From an uncultured Lachnospiraceae bacterium (GTDB lineage: Bacteria; Bacillota; Clostridia; Lachnospirales; Lachnospiraceae): a stretch of DNA of 64,000 bases. The notes below the pieces were generated by a model. That model saw nothing but the letters and a program-made list of their open reading frames with translations. It did not search any database and was not told the origin of the DNA. The DNA is taken from contig ONKG01000011.1 in the NCBI GenBank assembly GCA_900318375.1, positions 1 through 64,000 on the forward strand, given 5' to 3'. Below are positions 1-9,277 of the stretch, piece after piece. Both the position numbers and the translations under genes were made by a program. How positions within the stretch are numbered: the first letter of the stretch is position 1; every line of letters starts with the position of its first letter.

Positions 1-11
1 TTGCGCCTTCA

Positions 12-43
12 GGGCAGCAGGGGCGATTTAGCCGCTGCTGCCC
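12..43. other. Strong hairpin at the window edge, possibly the end of an upstream transcript
   Basis: GGGCAGCAG pairs with CTGCTGCCC, and after one mismatch GGC pairs with GCC around the loop GATTTA, giving 12 base pairs. No T-run follows directly, although the next 50 bases are T-rich. It could be a weak terminator or a processing hairpin of a gene lying to the left. Nothing else recognisable lies before the rex promoter. Confidence 0.4.
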
Positions 44-136
44 ACAGGGGAGGTTGCGGATTTCTATTTTGATTTTTCAGAAGGGCCTGAACTGTAACTG
101 ATAGCACCGATGAGTGTTTTAGTGTTTGATGCGTAT

Positions 137-165
137 TTGACATCAATATATTCTCAATTTATAAT
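137..165 (+). promoter_or_regulatory. Consensus sigma-A promoter for rex-nnr
   Basis: TTGACA (137-142) and TATAAT (160-165) are both perfect consensus hexamers separated by exactly 17 bp. Transcription would start near 172, giving a leader of about 125 nt before the preferred rex start. I see no clear Rex operator of the TTGTTA-N6-TAACAA type overlapping it, so autoregulation by Rex is not supported from sequence. Confidence 0.8.
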
Positions 166-298
166 TTAATGGGATTATAATAAACAAAAGGAAGCTGCAG
201 TCGGAGATATAGATTTCTGTTCATTCGGCGATGATTGAATAGAAGAAATGGGGCGTCTGTCCAGAATGCTTCCGTCTTTTCATAATATGAGGTGCTTA

Positions 299-949
299 GT
301 GGAAGAGAAAGAAATATCGCAGGCAGTCATAGGGAGGCTGCCCAGGTACTATCGTTATTTAAAGGATCTGAAGGATTCCGGCAAGGAGAGGATTTCCTCC
401 CAGGAACTGAGCCGGATCATGAAGGTCACGGCTTCACAGATCCGGCAGGATTTTAATAATTTCGGAGGTTTTGGTCAGCAGGGATACGGATATAATACCA
501 ATTATCTGTATGAGGAAATCGGAAAGATACTGGGACTGGATCATGTCCATAATATGGTTCTGGTCGGTGCCGGCAACCTGGGACAGGCGCTTGTAAAATA
601 TTTAAAATTCAAAAAGAGTGGATTTAATTTTATCTGCGCATTTGACATCAATCCTCAGCTTTTCGGACAGACGGTCGGAGGGATACCGATTCGTCCGCTC
701 CGGGAACTGAAGGATTATGTGGATGCCAATGACGTGGATATCGTAGTTCTGACTATTCCTAAATCCGATGCCCGTGAAGTGGCGCATTCCCTCACAAGGA
801 CAAACATTAAAGCAATCTGGAATTTTGCGCACATTGATCTGGAGCTTCCCGCCAGTATCCAGGTGGAAAATGTCCATCTGCAGGACAGTCTCATGAAACT
901 GTCCTATAATATCCACAGAAATTCGATTTCTCCGGATGATGATCAGTAA
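299..949 (+). CDS. rex: Redox-sensing transcriptional repressor Rex
   Basis: Rex binds DNA when the NADH/NAD+ ratio is low and releases it when NADH rises, controlling fermentation and NADH-reoxidising genes. The protein shows the N-terminal winged helix (RLPRYYRYLKDL, then QIRQDFNNFG for the recognition helix) and a C-terminal Rossmann fold with VGAGNLGQAL as the dinucleotide motif. I chose the GTG at 299 because GAGGTG lies four bases upstream and because it gives 216 residues, the usual family size. An ATG at 248 in the same frame would add 17 residues but has only a weak ribosome site. It is followed after 9 bp by nnr, and both probably share the promoter at 137-165. Family assignment is firm; the start is less so. 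Confidence 0.95.
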   Translation: MEEKEISQAVIGRLPRYYRYLKDLKDSGKERISSQELSRIMKVTASQIRQDFNNFGGFGQQGYGYNTNYLYEEIGKILGLDHVHNMVLVGAGNLGQALVKYLKFKKSGFNFICAFDINPQLFGQTVGGIPIRPLRELKDYVDANDVDIVVLTIPKSDAREVAHSLTRTNIKAIWNFAHIDLELPASIQVENVHLQDSLMKLSYNIHRNSISPDDDQ

Positions 950-958
950 AAAAGAGTC

Positions 959-2758
959 ATGAAAAGAGAGTATTTGTTGACGGGCGGGGAAATGGCATCC
1001 TGTGATGCAAGAACGTCCAATATGATCGGGATCCCTTCGCTGGTCCTGATGGAACGAGCAGCGCTGTCCGTTGCGGACGGCGTTGACGTTTTTTTGTGCG
1101 GAAAATTCAGTCCTGAAAGATATGGACGCCGGCCTCTGGTCCTTGCGGCCGCAGGACGCGGCAATAACGGCGCGGATGCGCTCGCGGCAGGAAGGATCCT
1201 GCTTGACCGCGGGTATGAAGTCCGCTTTCTGAGGCTTTCCGGAAAAGTATCTCCGGAAAGCAGTTTTGCTGTCCAGGAAAATATTCTCAGGCAGTACGGT
1301 GTGTATGTTCAAGAGTATCCCACGTCATTTTTTTATGACCTGATGAGTAAACAGAATGAATCTCCCGATTCTGTTTCTTCTGCTGCGGCAGGGGGGCAGG
1401 GGGATTCATCCTCTTTGGAAGCCGTCTGCGTAAAGGCGCAGATTCCGGATGTGATCATCGATGGTCTTTTCGGAACCGGTCTGAGCAGGGAACTTTCCGG
1501 CGAAGCCGCAGAGTGTGTGGAGTCCATCAACCGCTGCAGAGACCTTTACGGCACTTATGTGACCGCAGTGGACATCCCTTCCGGTATTTCGTCGGATGAC
1601 GGCCGCGTAATGGGATGCGCGGTCCGGTGTGATGAGACCAGGACTTTTGCCTTCTACAAAAGGGGACATTTCATGTATCCCGGAACTGTTTTTGCGGGGG
1701 ACTGTCATCTGGCGCAGATCGGCATTACGCAGAGGGCTTTTGAAAAAGAACCCGGCATGTTCACCCTGATGAACGCGCATGCGGAGGATCTCCTTCCTGC
1801 TCGCGACCGGGGAGGCAACAAGGGTACTTTCGGAAAGGTTCTGGTTGTGGCAGGCCGGCGCAATATGTGCGGCGCAGCCCTTCTGGCAGCCCGTGCCTGT
1901 ATGACATCCGGTGCCGGAATGGTAAAGATCTTCACTCATGAGGCTAACCGTCTGATCATACAGCAGTCTCTTCCGGAGGCTCTGCTGGATACTTTTACCG
2001 ATGAGGACACTCCCGAACAGGCGGCTCAGAGGCTGACTGCCTCACTGGACTGGGCAGATATTACAGCAGCCGGTCCCGCAATGGGAATCGATGAGACGGC
2101 AAAAGCCCTTCTGCGCAGAATTCTTGATTATGTGCAGGAAAACGGAAGCACTGAAGATCCGCAAAAGGCCCCCGGAAAATGTCTGCGCGGACTTGTGTTC
2201 GACGCCGACGCGATCCGTCTTCTTGCCGGGGACAGCCGTCTGAGAGAGCTTCTGGCAAACCGCCGCTCCGGCCTTGCCTGTATTCTGACTCCTCATATGG
2301 CGGAGTTTGCCGCGCTTGCCGGTCTGAGTGTTCGTGAATGCATTGCGGGCCGCCCTGCTGTTGTGCAGGAACAGGCTGACAGGCTCAGGTCTACGATTGC
2401 CTGCAAAGATGCACGGACACTTGTGGCACAGCCCTTACAGAAGGAGAACGGAGACAGGCTCTATCTCAACTGCACCGGCAACAGCGGAATGTCGACGGCA
2501 GGAAGCGGCGATGTCCTGACAGGAATCACCGCAGCTTTTCTTGCTCAGGATTTCCGGGGGGCGGTTGTCTCTTCCGCAGTCTGTTCCGGACTTGTATTTA
2601 CAGAATGTGAGTGCGGAAACGGATTTGCGGCTGCCGTAAGCGCTGTCTGCCTGCACGGCAGGGCGGGCGACCTTGCCAAAGAAGTGCACGGAGAGCAGGG
2701 CATGAAAGCCGGGGATCTGATCACGGAACTGGCAAGGGCATCTTTCTGGAAAAAGTGA
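959..2758 (+). CDS. nnr: Bifunctional NAD(P)HX epimerase / ADP-dependent NAD(P)HX dehydratase
   Basis: This repairs NADH and NADPH that have been hydrated to the dead-end NAD(P)HX. The N-terminal YjeF half (about residues 1-235) interconverts the R and S epimers and carries GRGNNGADAL and DGLFGTGLS. The C-terminal kinase-like half (about 280-599) dehydrates S-NAD(P)HX at the cost of ADP and shows GTFGKVLVVAG, ILTPHMAEFA and the AGSGDVLTG loop. Length (599 aa) is somewhat above the usual 500-520 because of a Ser/Gly-rich loop near residues 130-155. The gene begins 9 bp after rex, so NADH sensing and NADH repair appear co-transcribed. Confidence 0.95.
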   Translation: MKREYLLTGGEMASCDARTSNMIGIPSLVLMERAALSVADGVDVFLCGKFSPERYGRRPLVLAAAGRGNNGADALAAGRILLDRGYEVRFLRLSGKVSPESSFAVQENILRQYGVYVQEYPTSFFYDLMSKQNESPDSVSSAAAGGQGDSSSLEAVCVKAQIPDVIIDGLFGTGLSRELSGEAAECVESINRCRDLYGTYVTAVDIPSGISSDDGRVMGCAVRCDETRTFAFYKRGHFMYPGTVFAGDCHLAQIGITQRAFEKEPGMFTLMNAHAEDLLPARDRGGNKGTFGKVLVVAGRRNMCGAALLAARACMTSGAGMVKIFTHEANRLIIQQSLPEALLDTFTDEDTPEQAAQRLTASLDWADITAAGPAMGIDETAKALLRRILDYVQENGSTEDPQKAPGKCLRGLVFDADAIRLLAGDSRLRELLANRRSGLACILTPHMAEFAALAGLSVRECIAGRPAVVQEQADRLRSTIACKDARTLVAQPLQKENGDRLYLNCTGNSGMSTAGSGDVLTGITAAFLAQDFRGAVVSSAVCSGLVFTECECGNGFAAAVSAVCLHGRAGDLAKEVHGEQGMKAGDLITELARASFWKK

Positions 2759-2843
2759 TCAGTTTCTTCTTTGCCTGAAAACAGACATGTCAGCTTTCCT
2801 GTAAAAAGAGCGGACAGATAGATCAGTTTTATGGAAGTGAAAA

Positions 2844-3986
2844 ATGAGTAATGAAAGAATCTGTGCGGAAATCAACCTTTCCGCAATTTCCTACAATATG
2901 GAAAGCATGCACAGCAATCTCAATCCGGGAACAAAGATGATCGCAGTCATCAAGACCGACGGTTACGGTCACGGCGCATGCGAGATTGCGGAAAAGATCG
3001 AGGCGCTGCCCTATCTGTGGGGATTTGCAGTCGCCACATTTGAGGAGGCGGCGCAGCTGCGGTCCTGCGGCATAGAAAAGCCCATCCTGATCCTGGGATA
3101 TGTTTTTCCCTACTGCTATGAGGATCTGGCAAGGCTGGAGATCCGTCCCGCAGTTTTCCGTCCGGATATGCTGGAGGAGCTGGCGCAGGCGGGCGGGAAA
3201 GCCGGAAAAGCGGTGCGTATCCACACGGCTGTGGACACCGGCATGAGCAGGATCGGAATAAGGCCTGACGACACCGGAATGGAGTTTATCCGGCGTGTGC
3301 TCGAACTGCAGGAAAAGGGCTCCATCTGCCTGGAGGGTATTTTCACCCATTTCTCAAGGGCAGATGAAACGGATCTTGCACATACCCGCACACAGATCAG
3401 GTCTTTTTCGGATTTTACCGACCGGGTTCAAAAGGAACTGGGATACAGGATTCCTTTCCGGCATGCATCGAACAGCGCAGGCATCATCCGCCTTTCCGAG
3501 GCCAATTTCGACCTGGTCCGCGCAGGGATCACCCTCTACGGCCTCTGGCCGTCTTCGGATGTCCCGCATGAACCGGTCCCGCTCCGTCCCGTCCTTTCAC
3601 TGCATTCACATGTGGTCTATGTCAAGACTGTGCCCGCCGGAACGCAGGTGAGCTACGGCGGCACCTATGTGACACAGAAACAGGAGAGGCTTGCGACCGT
3701 TCCGGTCGGATACGGCGACGGCTACCCCAGGAGTCTGTCCAATAAAGGCTATGTGCTGATCCGGGGACAGAAGGCTCCCATCCGCGGCCGTGTGTGCATG
3801 GACCAGATGATGGTCGATGTAAGTCATATTCCCGATGTGCGGGAAGGCGACCCTGTTACACTGATCGGCTGCGACGGAGAGCTTTCTATTACTATGGAAG
3901 AGCTGGGAGATCTGTCGGGACGCTTCAATTATGAGCTGGCCTGTGATATTTCACCCCGTGTTCCGAGAGTATTCATTGACGATTGA
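2844..3986 (+). CDS. alr: Alanine racemase
   Basis: This PLP enzyme converts L-alanine to D-alanine for peptidoglycan cross-links. The N-terminal TIM barrel carries the PLP lysine in AVIKTDGYGHG (Lys37). The C-terminal beta domain holds the opposite catalytic tyrosine in VSYGGTY (near residue 270), and RVCMDQMMVDVS follows as in the family. The length of 380 aa is normal. The ribosome site GGAAGTG is 5-6 bases before ATG. An 85-bp gap separates it from nnr, so it may be co-transcribed with rex-nnr; in other Firmicutes nnr and alr are also often neighbours. Confidence 0.96.
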   Translation: MSNERICAEINLSAISYNMESMHSNLNPGTKMIAVIKTDGYGHGACEIAEKIEALPYLWGFAVATFEEAAQLRSCGIEKPILILGYVFPYCYEDLARLEIRPAVFRPDMLEELAQAGGKAGKAVRIHTAVDTGMSRIGIRPDDTGMEFIRRVLELQEKGSICLEGIFTHFSRADETDLAHTRTQIRSFSDFTDRVQKELGYRIPFRHASNSAGIIRLSEANFDLVRAGITLYGLWPSSDVPHEPVPLRPVLSLHSHVVYVKTVPAGTQVSYGGTYVTQKQERLATVPVGYGDGYPRSLSNKGYVLIRGQKAPIRGRVCMDQMMVDVSHIPDVREGDPVTLIGCDGELSITMEELGDLSGRFNYELACDISPRVPRVFIDD

Positions 3987-4057
3987 CCGGTGTGATGATA
4001 TATTTAAGTGTGGCTTTGCATACAGCCTGAGAAAGTACATTAGTGGCTTGTATACCC

Positions 4058-4107
4058 AAGGACCTGTAGGTGATTGATCTGCAGAGTGAATCGATCTACA
4101 GTTCCTG
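4058..4107. repeat. Short copy of a MITE-like palindromic element
   Basis: About 50 bp with imperfect terminal inverted repeats: the left end AGGACCTGTAGGTGATTGAT faces the right end ATCTACAGTTCCT. Both ends are shared with a longer element at 24813-24973, including the exact 13-mer ATCTACAGTTCCT. It looks like an internally deleted copy lying between alr and yebC. No coding capacity. Confidence 0.55.
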
Positions 4108-4135
4108 AGTAATATATTCAGAGTGAGGAATTATC

Positions 4136-4873
4136 ATGTCAGGACATTCGAAATTCGCAAACATTAAACACAAAAAGGAAAAAAACGATGCCGCCAAGGG
4201 CAAAATCTTTACCATTATCGGCAGAGAGATTGCAGTCGCTGTCAAAGAGGGCGGCCCCGATCCTTCCAACAACTATAAGCTCGCCAAGGTCATCGAGAAG
4301 GCCAAATCCAATAACGTCCCCAACGATACCATCGAGCGCGGTATCAAGAAGGCGGCGGGAGATGTCGGCAATGTAAATTATCAGTACAATACCTACGAGG
4401 GCTACGGCCCCAACGGGATCGCTGTCATCGTCGACACACTTACCGACAACCAGAACCGCACCGCGGCAAATGTCCGCGCCGCTTTTGCCAAGGGTTCCGG
4501 CAACATCGGCACTCCCGGATGTGTATCCTACATGTTTGACAAGCGCGGCCAGATCATCATCGACCGCGAAGAGTGCGATATGAGCGCGGATGACCTCATG
4601 ATGATCGCCCTGGACGCAGGTGCCGAGGATCTGAAGGAGGAAGAGGACAGCTTTGAGATCATTACTTCCGAGGATGATTTCGACGCGGTCAAGGCAGCCA
4701 TTGACGAGGCGGGGATCGAGACAGTCTCTGCGGAAGTCACCATGATCCCTCAGAATTATGTGACCCTGACAGACGAAAACGCGATCAAGCAGATCCGCCG
4801 TATCCTCGACATCCTCGATGAGGATGATGATGTCCAGGCTGTCTATCACAACTGGGACGAGGGTGACGACTGA
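4136..4873 (+). CDS. yebC: YebC/PmpR family protein
   Basis: This is a conserved cytoplasmic protein family. Members have been described as DNA-binding transcriptional regulators and, more recently, as factors that relieve ribosome stalling at proline stretches; the sequence does not say which applies here. The N-terminus SGHSKFANIKHKKEKND is the family signature, followed by the three-domain layout with GYGPNGIAVIVDTLTDN and a very acidic C-terminus. Length of 245 aa is typical. Ribosome site GAGGA stands 8 bases before ATG. It appears to be transcribed alone, with the short palindromic element upstream. Confidence 0.93.
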   Translation: MSGHSKFANIKHKKEKNDAAKGKIFTIIGREIAVAVKEGGPDPSNNYKLAKVIEKAKSNNVPNDTIERGIKKAAGDVGNVNYQYNTYEGYGPNGIAVIVDTLTDNQNRTAANVRAAFAKGSGNIGTPGCVSYMFDKRGQIIIDREECDMSADDLMMIALDAGAEDLKEEEDSFEIITSEDDFDAVKAAIDEAGIETVSAEVTMIPQNYVTLTDENAIKQIRRILDILDEDDDVQAVYHNWDEGDD

Positions 4874-5109
4874 TCGGCCGGGACTTTATACAAGGTCCGG
4901 AGCCGGGTCCTTTTCAGGCCTTAACAGCGCTTGTTTCAGCTTTTCCATCGGATTTTATTCGCACAGCAGCTTCGCGTATCATGCGCGGGGCTGCTATGTG
5001 TATTTTTACTGTTCCCCTTTTACCTGCGGACATGTCTGCTGCCGCGGGATCACGGCTGCAGGAATGAACCAGCTGCCTGCGGTGAGATTCTGAAAGGAGG
5101 CTGCCTGTT

Positions 5110-5334
5110 ATGGACATTGAAAACAAATACCCCCCCGACGGCAGTCAGCCGGATCATTCCGAAAGGGATGAAGGACCAGGGGAGGAAGGACGTTTCCTCA
5201 AGAATCCGCTCCCCGTTCCAAAGCGCCGTCCGCATGTGAGGATGGAATTTGATCTGATGGATGACTGGGATATTCCCGTGGGACAGGAGCATTTTGACAT
5301 CGATATTTCCGATGACGACGATTTCGATATCTGA
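5110..5334 (+). CDS. Small acidic protein upstream of ftsK
   Basis: A 74-residue protein preceded by a near-perfect ribosome site AAAGGAGG ten bases before ATG, which is the main reason to call it real. The middle is proline- and arginine-rich (VPKRRPHVRMEFDL) and the tail is a run of Asp and Ile (DIDISDDDDFDI). No signal peptide or membrane segment is visible. It ends 59 bp before ftsK and is probably co-transcribed with it. I do not recognise a named family. The MEFDLMDDW core flanked by charge-rich sequence suggests a short binding peptide rather than an enzyme. Confidence 0.7.
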   Translation: MDIENKYPPDGSQPDHSERDEGPGEEGRFLKNPLPVPKRRPHVRMEFDLMDDWDIPVGQEHFDIDISDDDDFDI

Positions 5335-5393
5335 CCCGCTGCATGATGCGGCGGCTGTTCATGTTTCAGAACGGACAGACACAGAGGTAATAA

Positions 5394-8300
5394 ATGGCAC
5401 AGAAGACAAAGACCAGTACTTCCCGGAAGAAGTCCGGGTCCTCATCGGCAGCGTCTGCGTCCCGCAGAAAACCGGGCTCGGGAAAGAGCAGCGGCAGACC
5501 TGCTTCCAGTACAAAGACTTATTCCGGCAGCAGGTCCGGAAGCGGCAGAAAAGGCTCCTCCTCAAAGAGGACATCCTCAGGGACTTCCGGCACCCGCAAG
5601 GCGGCAGCTGTAGAAAAAGCCCGCCGTCAGAATCAGATCAGAGAGCGCGAGGTCCGTATGACCATCGCGCTTGTTGTGATGCTGATCGCAATGGCTTTCA
5701 TCTATATGTCGCTGGCAGGGTTCGGCGGCAGTGTAGGGGCGGCTCTGGGGAAGATCCTGTACGGCCTGTTCGGAATCGGCGCCTGGCTCCTGCCTGTATG
5801 GCTCTTTGCCTTCTGCAGCTTTCTTCTTTTTCAAAAAGGCGGAAGGAATATGCCGGTCCGTCTTCTGGCGAGTGCGCTTCTGATCCTGATCATACAGTCC
5901 GTGGGACATCTCTACCTGCATTTATCGGGTGCGACTTCTCTGGATGTTCCCTTTGATGTTAAAGCAGCCTTCCGCCTCTGTGCGGAGACCTGTCTGGGAG
6001 GCGGAATCCCCGGCGGATGGTTTTCCAATCTAATGTACCGTGCTTTCGGTGTTACCGGAAGCTGGCTTGTATATGTCGGATTTTTGCTGATCGCGCTCAT
6101 GCTTTTCTTCCAGCGATCTCCCGCGGGGATTCTGCGGAGCTGGCGGGAATACCGGGAGGAGGAAGGAATCCCCGGCTTTTCCGAGCGGCGGGCAATCCGT
6201 CGGGAACGCAGGCGGCAGGCCCTGGAGGAAGAGGAAGAGGAGAGGCTTGAGCGTGATGCCGAGCGGATCCTGAGAAGGGAGGACAGGGCTGCTGCAAGAG
6301 CCCAAAAGAGGCAGCTGGCTGAAGAAAACAGCAGAAAACGCCGAAAAAGAACCGGTGCCCGGTCACTCAACCTTGAACATACACTGCTGGTTGACGGAAG
6401 CGGCACTGCGAAATCCTCAAAAAAACAGTCCGCAAAAAAACGCAGCAGAGGCCGGATCAACAATATGGACAGGCGAAAAGATGTCCATGAGATTGTCGTA
6501 CTGCCGGAAGATCCGGGAGAAGAAGCTGCTGTCGTTGCCGGAAAACGCAGAAAAGACGGGGAATCTTCCGCCTTCGATCCTTCCCGGGATCGGTACTTCG
6601 GGGCGGAAACGGATTTCGATGATTTCAATGATTTTGATGACGCCGATGGTTTTAACGTTTTTGACGATGATCATGCGTCAGAAAAGATCTACAGTATTCC
6701 AGCAGGTAAAAGAGGCACGGCTGCATCCATGGGATATATCTCGGGACACACCGGGGCGGATGCGTTTGCGGCAGACCTGGCAGCAGGAAAGAACGCGGGC
6801 GCCGGCGCAGATAGCAAAACCGGCACTGCAGATGCTTCTGCTCTGAATATATGGCCGGAAGCGGCAGGAAAGGACAATTCTGCTGATGTGACAGGGCGAC
6901 CGGAAAGGACAGCCGGAACCGGCGGATTCCCGGACAGACCGGACAGAGCTGCCGGAGCTGAAGGAACCCCGGGCAGATCAGACAGGGCAGCCGGAGCTGC
7001 CGGATACACGAACGGAACGGACAGGGCAGCCGGAGCTGCCGGATACACGAACGGATCAGACATGCCCGTCATAGCAGCCGGATCTTCGGATGGACCGGAC
7101 AGAGAGGGCGGACCGGCAGGTGCTTCGGGCATGGCAGGTATAGGAGCAGGACCTGGCACCGGCAGTATTCCCGCAGCGGCTTCATCATCCGGGAACGGAG
7201 GCTTTTCCACCCCCTCCGAGGAGGAACTGCAGGGGATCGCTGTCCACAGAGAGCCGGATAAATCCGGATCCGGACTGCGAAATTCCGGCCGGACAGCCGC
7301 TGCGCGCAAGAACAGCAGCTACATTGCTCCGACTTTTTCTCTTCTTGAAAAGGGAAGCAGCGGAACAAATGATGAGACTGAACGTGAACTCAAGGAGACT
7401 GCCTACCGTCTTCAGGAGACGCTCCGAACCTTCGGTGTACAGGTCACGATCACGGATATCAGCCAGGGGCCTTCTGTGACAAGATATGAGCTGAAGCCTG
7501 ACAAGGGTGTCAAGGTCAGCAAGATCGTCAATCTTTCGGATGATATTAAACTGCGGCTTGCCGCGACAGATATACGGATCGAGGCGCCGATCCCGGGCAA
7601 ATCCGCCATCGGCATTGAGGTGCCCAACAAGAAAGAGACGACAGTTCATCTGCGGGAACTTCTGGAGTCCAGAGAATTCCGCCGCTTTGAGGGGAAGCTT
7701 CCCTTTGCGGTCGGAAAGGATATAGGCGGAAAGACAGTCATTGCGGACATTGCCCGCATGCCGCATCTTCTCATTGCCGGTGCGACCGGATCTGGAAAGT
7801 CCGTATGTATCAATACCATCATTCTGAGTATTCTCTACAGGATATCTCCCGAGAATGTCAGACTTCTCATGATCGATCCCAAGGTAGTCGAACTCAGTGT
7901 TTATAAAAAAATCCCGCATCTGATCATTCCTGTGGTCACCGATGCCCGCAAGGCTTCGGCCGCTCTCAACTGGGCAGTTGCCGAGATGGAGAAGCGCTAC
8001 AAGCTCTTTGCGGCAGCCGGAGCCAGGGATCTGAACGGATATAATGCCATGGCGGCTTCCTACCGCAATGAGGACGGTGAACTGGAGAGAGAGCCTCTCC
8101 CCAGGATCGTCATCATCGTAGATGAGCTCGCAGACCTCATGATGGTCGCCAAGAGTGAAGTCGAAAGCGCCATCTGCCGTCTGGCCCAGCTTGCCCGCGC
8201 TGCAGGCATCCACCTGATCATTGCCACTCAGCGTCCTTCCGTGGACGTGATCACCGGACTGATCAAGGCCAACATGCCCAGCCGGATTGCCTTTGCTGTT

Positions 8301-8798
8301 TCCAGTCAGGTCGATTCCAGGACTATTCTGGATATGGCCGGCGCCGAAAAGCTGATCGGCCGCGGCGATATGCTGTTTTTCCCGCAGAATTACCAGAAGC
8401 CGGCCAGAATCCAGGGCGCCTTTGTGTCGGATGATGAAGTCACGAAAGTCGTGGAATATATCAAAAAGAACAACACGGCAGAGATGCACGATGAGGAAGT
8501 CGACCGCCAGATTGAGGATATCGTCGTGAATGGTGTCCCGGGGACATCATCCGGAGAAGTGAAGACAGATCCCGGACGTGACGAGTATTTCGTGGAAGCC
8601 GGACGTTTTATCATCGAGAAAAACAAGGCTTCGATCGGACTTCTGCAGCGTGTTTTCAAAATCGGTTTCAACCGCGCCGCACGCATCATGGACCAGCTTG
8701 CGGAAGCCGGTGTCGTGAGTGAAGAGAGCAGCACCCGCGCCAGACAGGTCCTTATGACCATGCCCGAGTTCGAGGCATATCTTGAAAATGAGAACTGA
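5394..8798 (+). CDS. ftsK: FtsK/SpoIIIE family DNA translocase
   Basis: A membrane-anchored ATPase that pumps chromosomal DNA through the division or sporulation septum. A Ser/Lys/Arg-rich basic leader (1-75) is followed by four hydrophobic segments between about residues 85 and 235, then a long charged and low-complexity linker (about 235-640). The motor domain follows, with Walker A GATGSGKS, Walker B VIIVDELADLMM and the ATQRPSVDVITG segment. The C-terminal winged-helix gamma domain, which reads KOPS/SRS polarity sites, covers roughly the last 65 residues (DEYFVEAGRF to the end). At 1134 aa it is longer than B. subtilis SpoIIIE because of the linker, which contains four 13-residue repeats. 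A terminator follows directly. Confidence 0.96.
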   Translation: MAQKTKTSTSRKKSGSSSAASASRRKPGSGKSSGRPASSTKTYSGSRSGSGRKGSSSKRTSSGTSGTRKAAAVEKARRQNQIREREVRMTIALVVMLIAMAFIYMSLAGFGGSVGAALGKILYGLFGIGAWLLPVWLFAFCSFLLFQKGGRNMPVRLLASALLILIIQSVGHLYLHLSGATSLDVPFDVKAAFRLCAETCLGGGIPGGWFSNLMYRAFGVTGSWLVYVGFLLIALMLFFQRSPAGILRSWREYREEEGIPGFSERRAIRRERRRQALEEEEEERLERDAERILRREDRAAARAQKRQLAEENSRKRRKRTGARSLNLEHTLLVDGSGTAKSSKKQSAKKRSRGRINNMDRRKDVHEIVVLPEDPGEEAAVVAGKRRKDGESSAFDPSRDRYFGAETDFDDFNDFDDADGFNVFDDDHASEKIYSIPAGKRGTAASMGYISGHTGADAFAADLAAGKNAGAGADSKTGTADASALNIWPEAAGKDNSADVTGRPERTAGTGGFPDRPDRAAGAEGTPGRSDRAAGAAGYTNGTDRAAGAAGYTNGSDMPVIAAGSSDGPDREGGPAGASGMAGIGAGPGTGSIPAAASSSGNGGFSTPSEEELQGIAVHREPDKSGSGLRNSGRTAAARKNSSYIAPTFSLLEKGSSGTNDETERELKETAYRLQETLRTFGVQVTITDISQGPSVTRYELKPDKGVKVSKIVNLSDDIKLRLAATDIRIEAPIPGKSAIGIEVPNKKETTVHLRELLESREFRRFEGKLPFAVGKDIGGKTVIADIARMPHLLIAGATGSGKSVCINTIILSILYRISPENVRLLMIDPKVVELSVYKKIPHLIIPVVTDARKASAALNWAVAEMEKRYKLFAAAGARDLNGYNAMAASYRNEDGELEREPLPRIVIIVDELADLMMVAKSEVESAICRLAQLARAAGIHLIIATQRPSVDVITGLIKANMPSRIAFAVSSQVDSRTILDMAGAEKLIGRGDMLFFPQNYQKPARIQGAFVSDDEVTKVVEYIKKNNTAEMHDEEVDRQIEDIVVNGVPGTSSGEVKTDPGRDEYFVEAGRFIIEKNKASIGLLQRVFKIGFNRAARIMDQLAEAGVVSEESSTRARQVLMTMPEFEAYLENEN
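6903..7058 (+). repeat. Four 39-bp tandem repeats inside the ftsK linker
   Basis: Four in-frame 39-bp units start at 6903, 6942, 6981 and 7020. They encode ERTAGTGGFPDRP, DRAAGAEGTPGRS, DRAAGAAGYTNGT and DRAAGAAGYTNGS. The last two are almost identical at the DNA level, which implies a recent duplication. The first two are diverged. They lie in the disordered linker, so length variation should be tolerated. Confidence 0.85.
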
Positions 8799-8804
8799 TT
8801 GATC

Positions 8805-8845
8805 ATAACTGCGGGCTGTCCATGGGGGCATCCCGCAGTTATTGT
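8805..8845 (+). terminator. Rho-independent terminator of ftsK
   Basis: The arms ATAACTGCGGG and CCCGCAGTTAT form an 11-bp stem around a 16-nt loop, followed by TGTTTT. It starts 7 bp after the ftsK stop codon. Confidence 0.85.
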
Positions 8846-9277
8846 TTTCGGAAAGTCAGACGGAAAGGGATTTGTTTTGAGACCAGGTCAGAACTAAGTC
8901 AGAAATATATGTAATTTATGATATTTCGCTTTTTGAAAAAAGTGAATAACCCATCTGATAAAATTTACCATTGATTATTGCGCTTTAGTCTGGCAAAATA
9001 CAGTATTGTATTCATAATCATTCACTCCGGCATAAAATTCAGTCTGCTGTGCACAAAACAAGTCTGGTGTACTGGTTTTTTATTTCGTTTTTCTGAGTGT
9101 TTTTACCGGATAAAAAACGGTTGTCAGTGTCTGTGTGCCGGCACATACTTTGCCCGATTCGGCACATTCGGAGAAAATGAGTATGGTATGATTTATACAG
9201 AACTTCCATAAATCGGAGTTTTGGATGGAACCATATATCTTCAAGATATAACAATGTATTCAGAGTAGGAGGAAAAC
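8846..9277. other. Intergenic region before nfnA, no gene seen
   Basis: About 430 bp of AT-rich sequence between the ftsK terminator and nfnA. Short open frames here lack ribosome sites and resemble nothing. The last 30 bases contain the nfnA ribosome site (AGTAGGAGGAAAAC). A promoter is expected here, but I cannot pick one with good hexamers, and no Rex box is evident even though nfnA-type genes can be redox controlled. Confidence 0.5.

Noticed and set aside
12-43. Confident terminator call for the first hairpin
   Set aside because: The stem is strong but no T-run follows directly, so it is listed only as a hairpin.
8978-9211. 77-codon + strand frame before nfnA
   Set aside because: AT-rich noise without a ribosome site.
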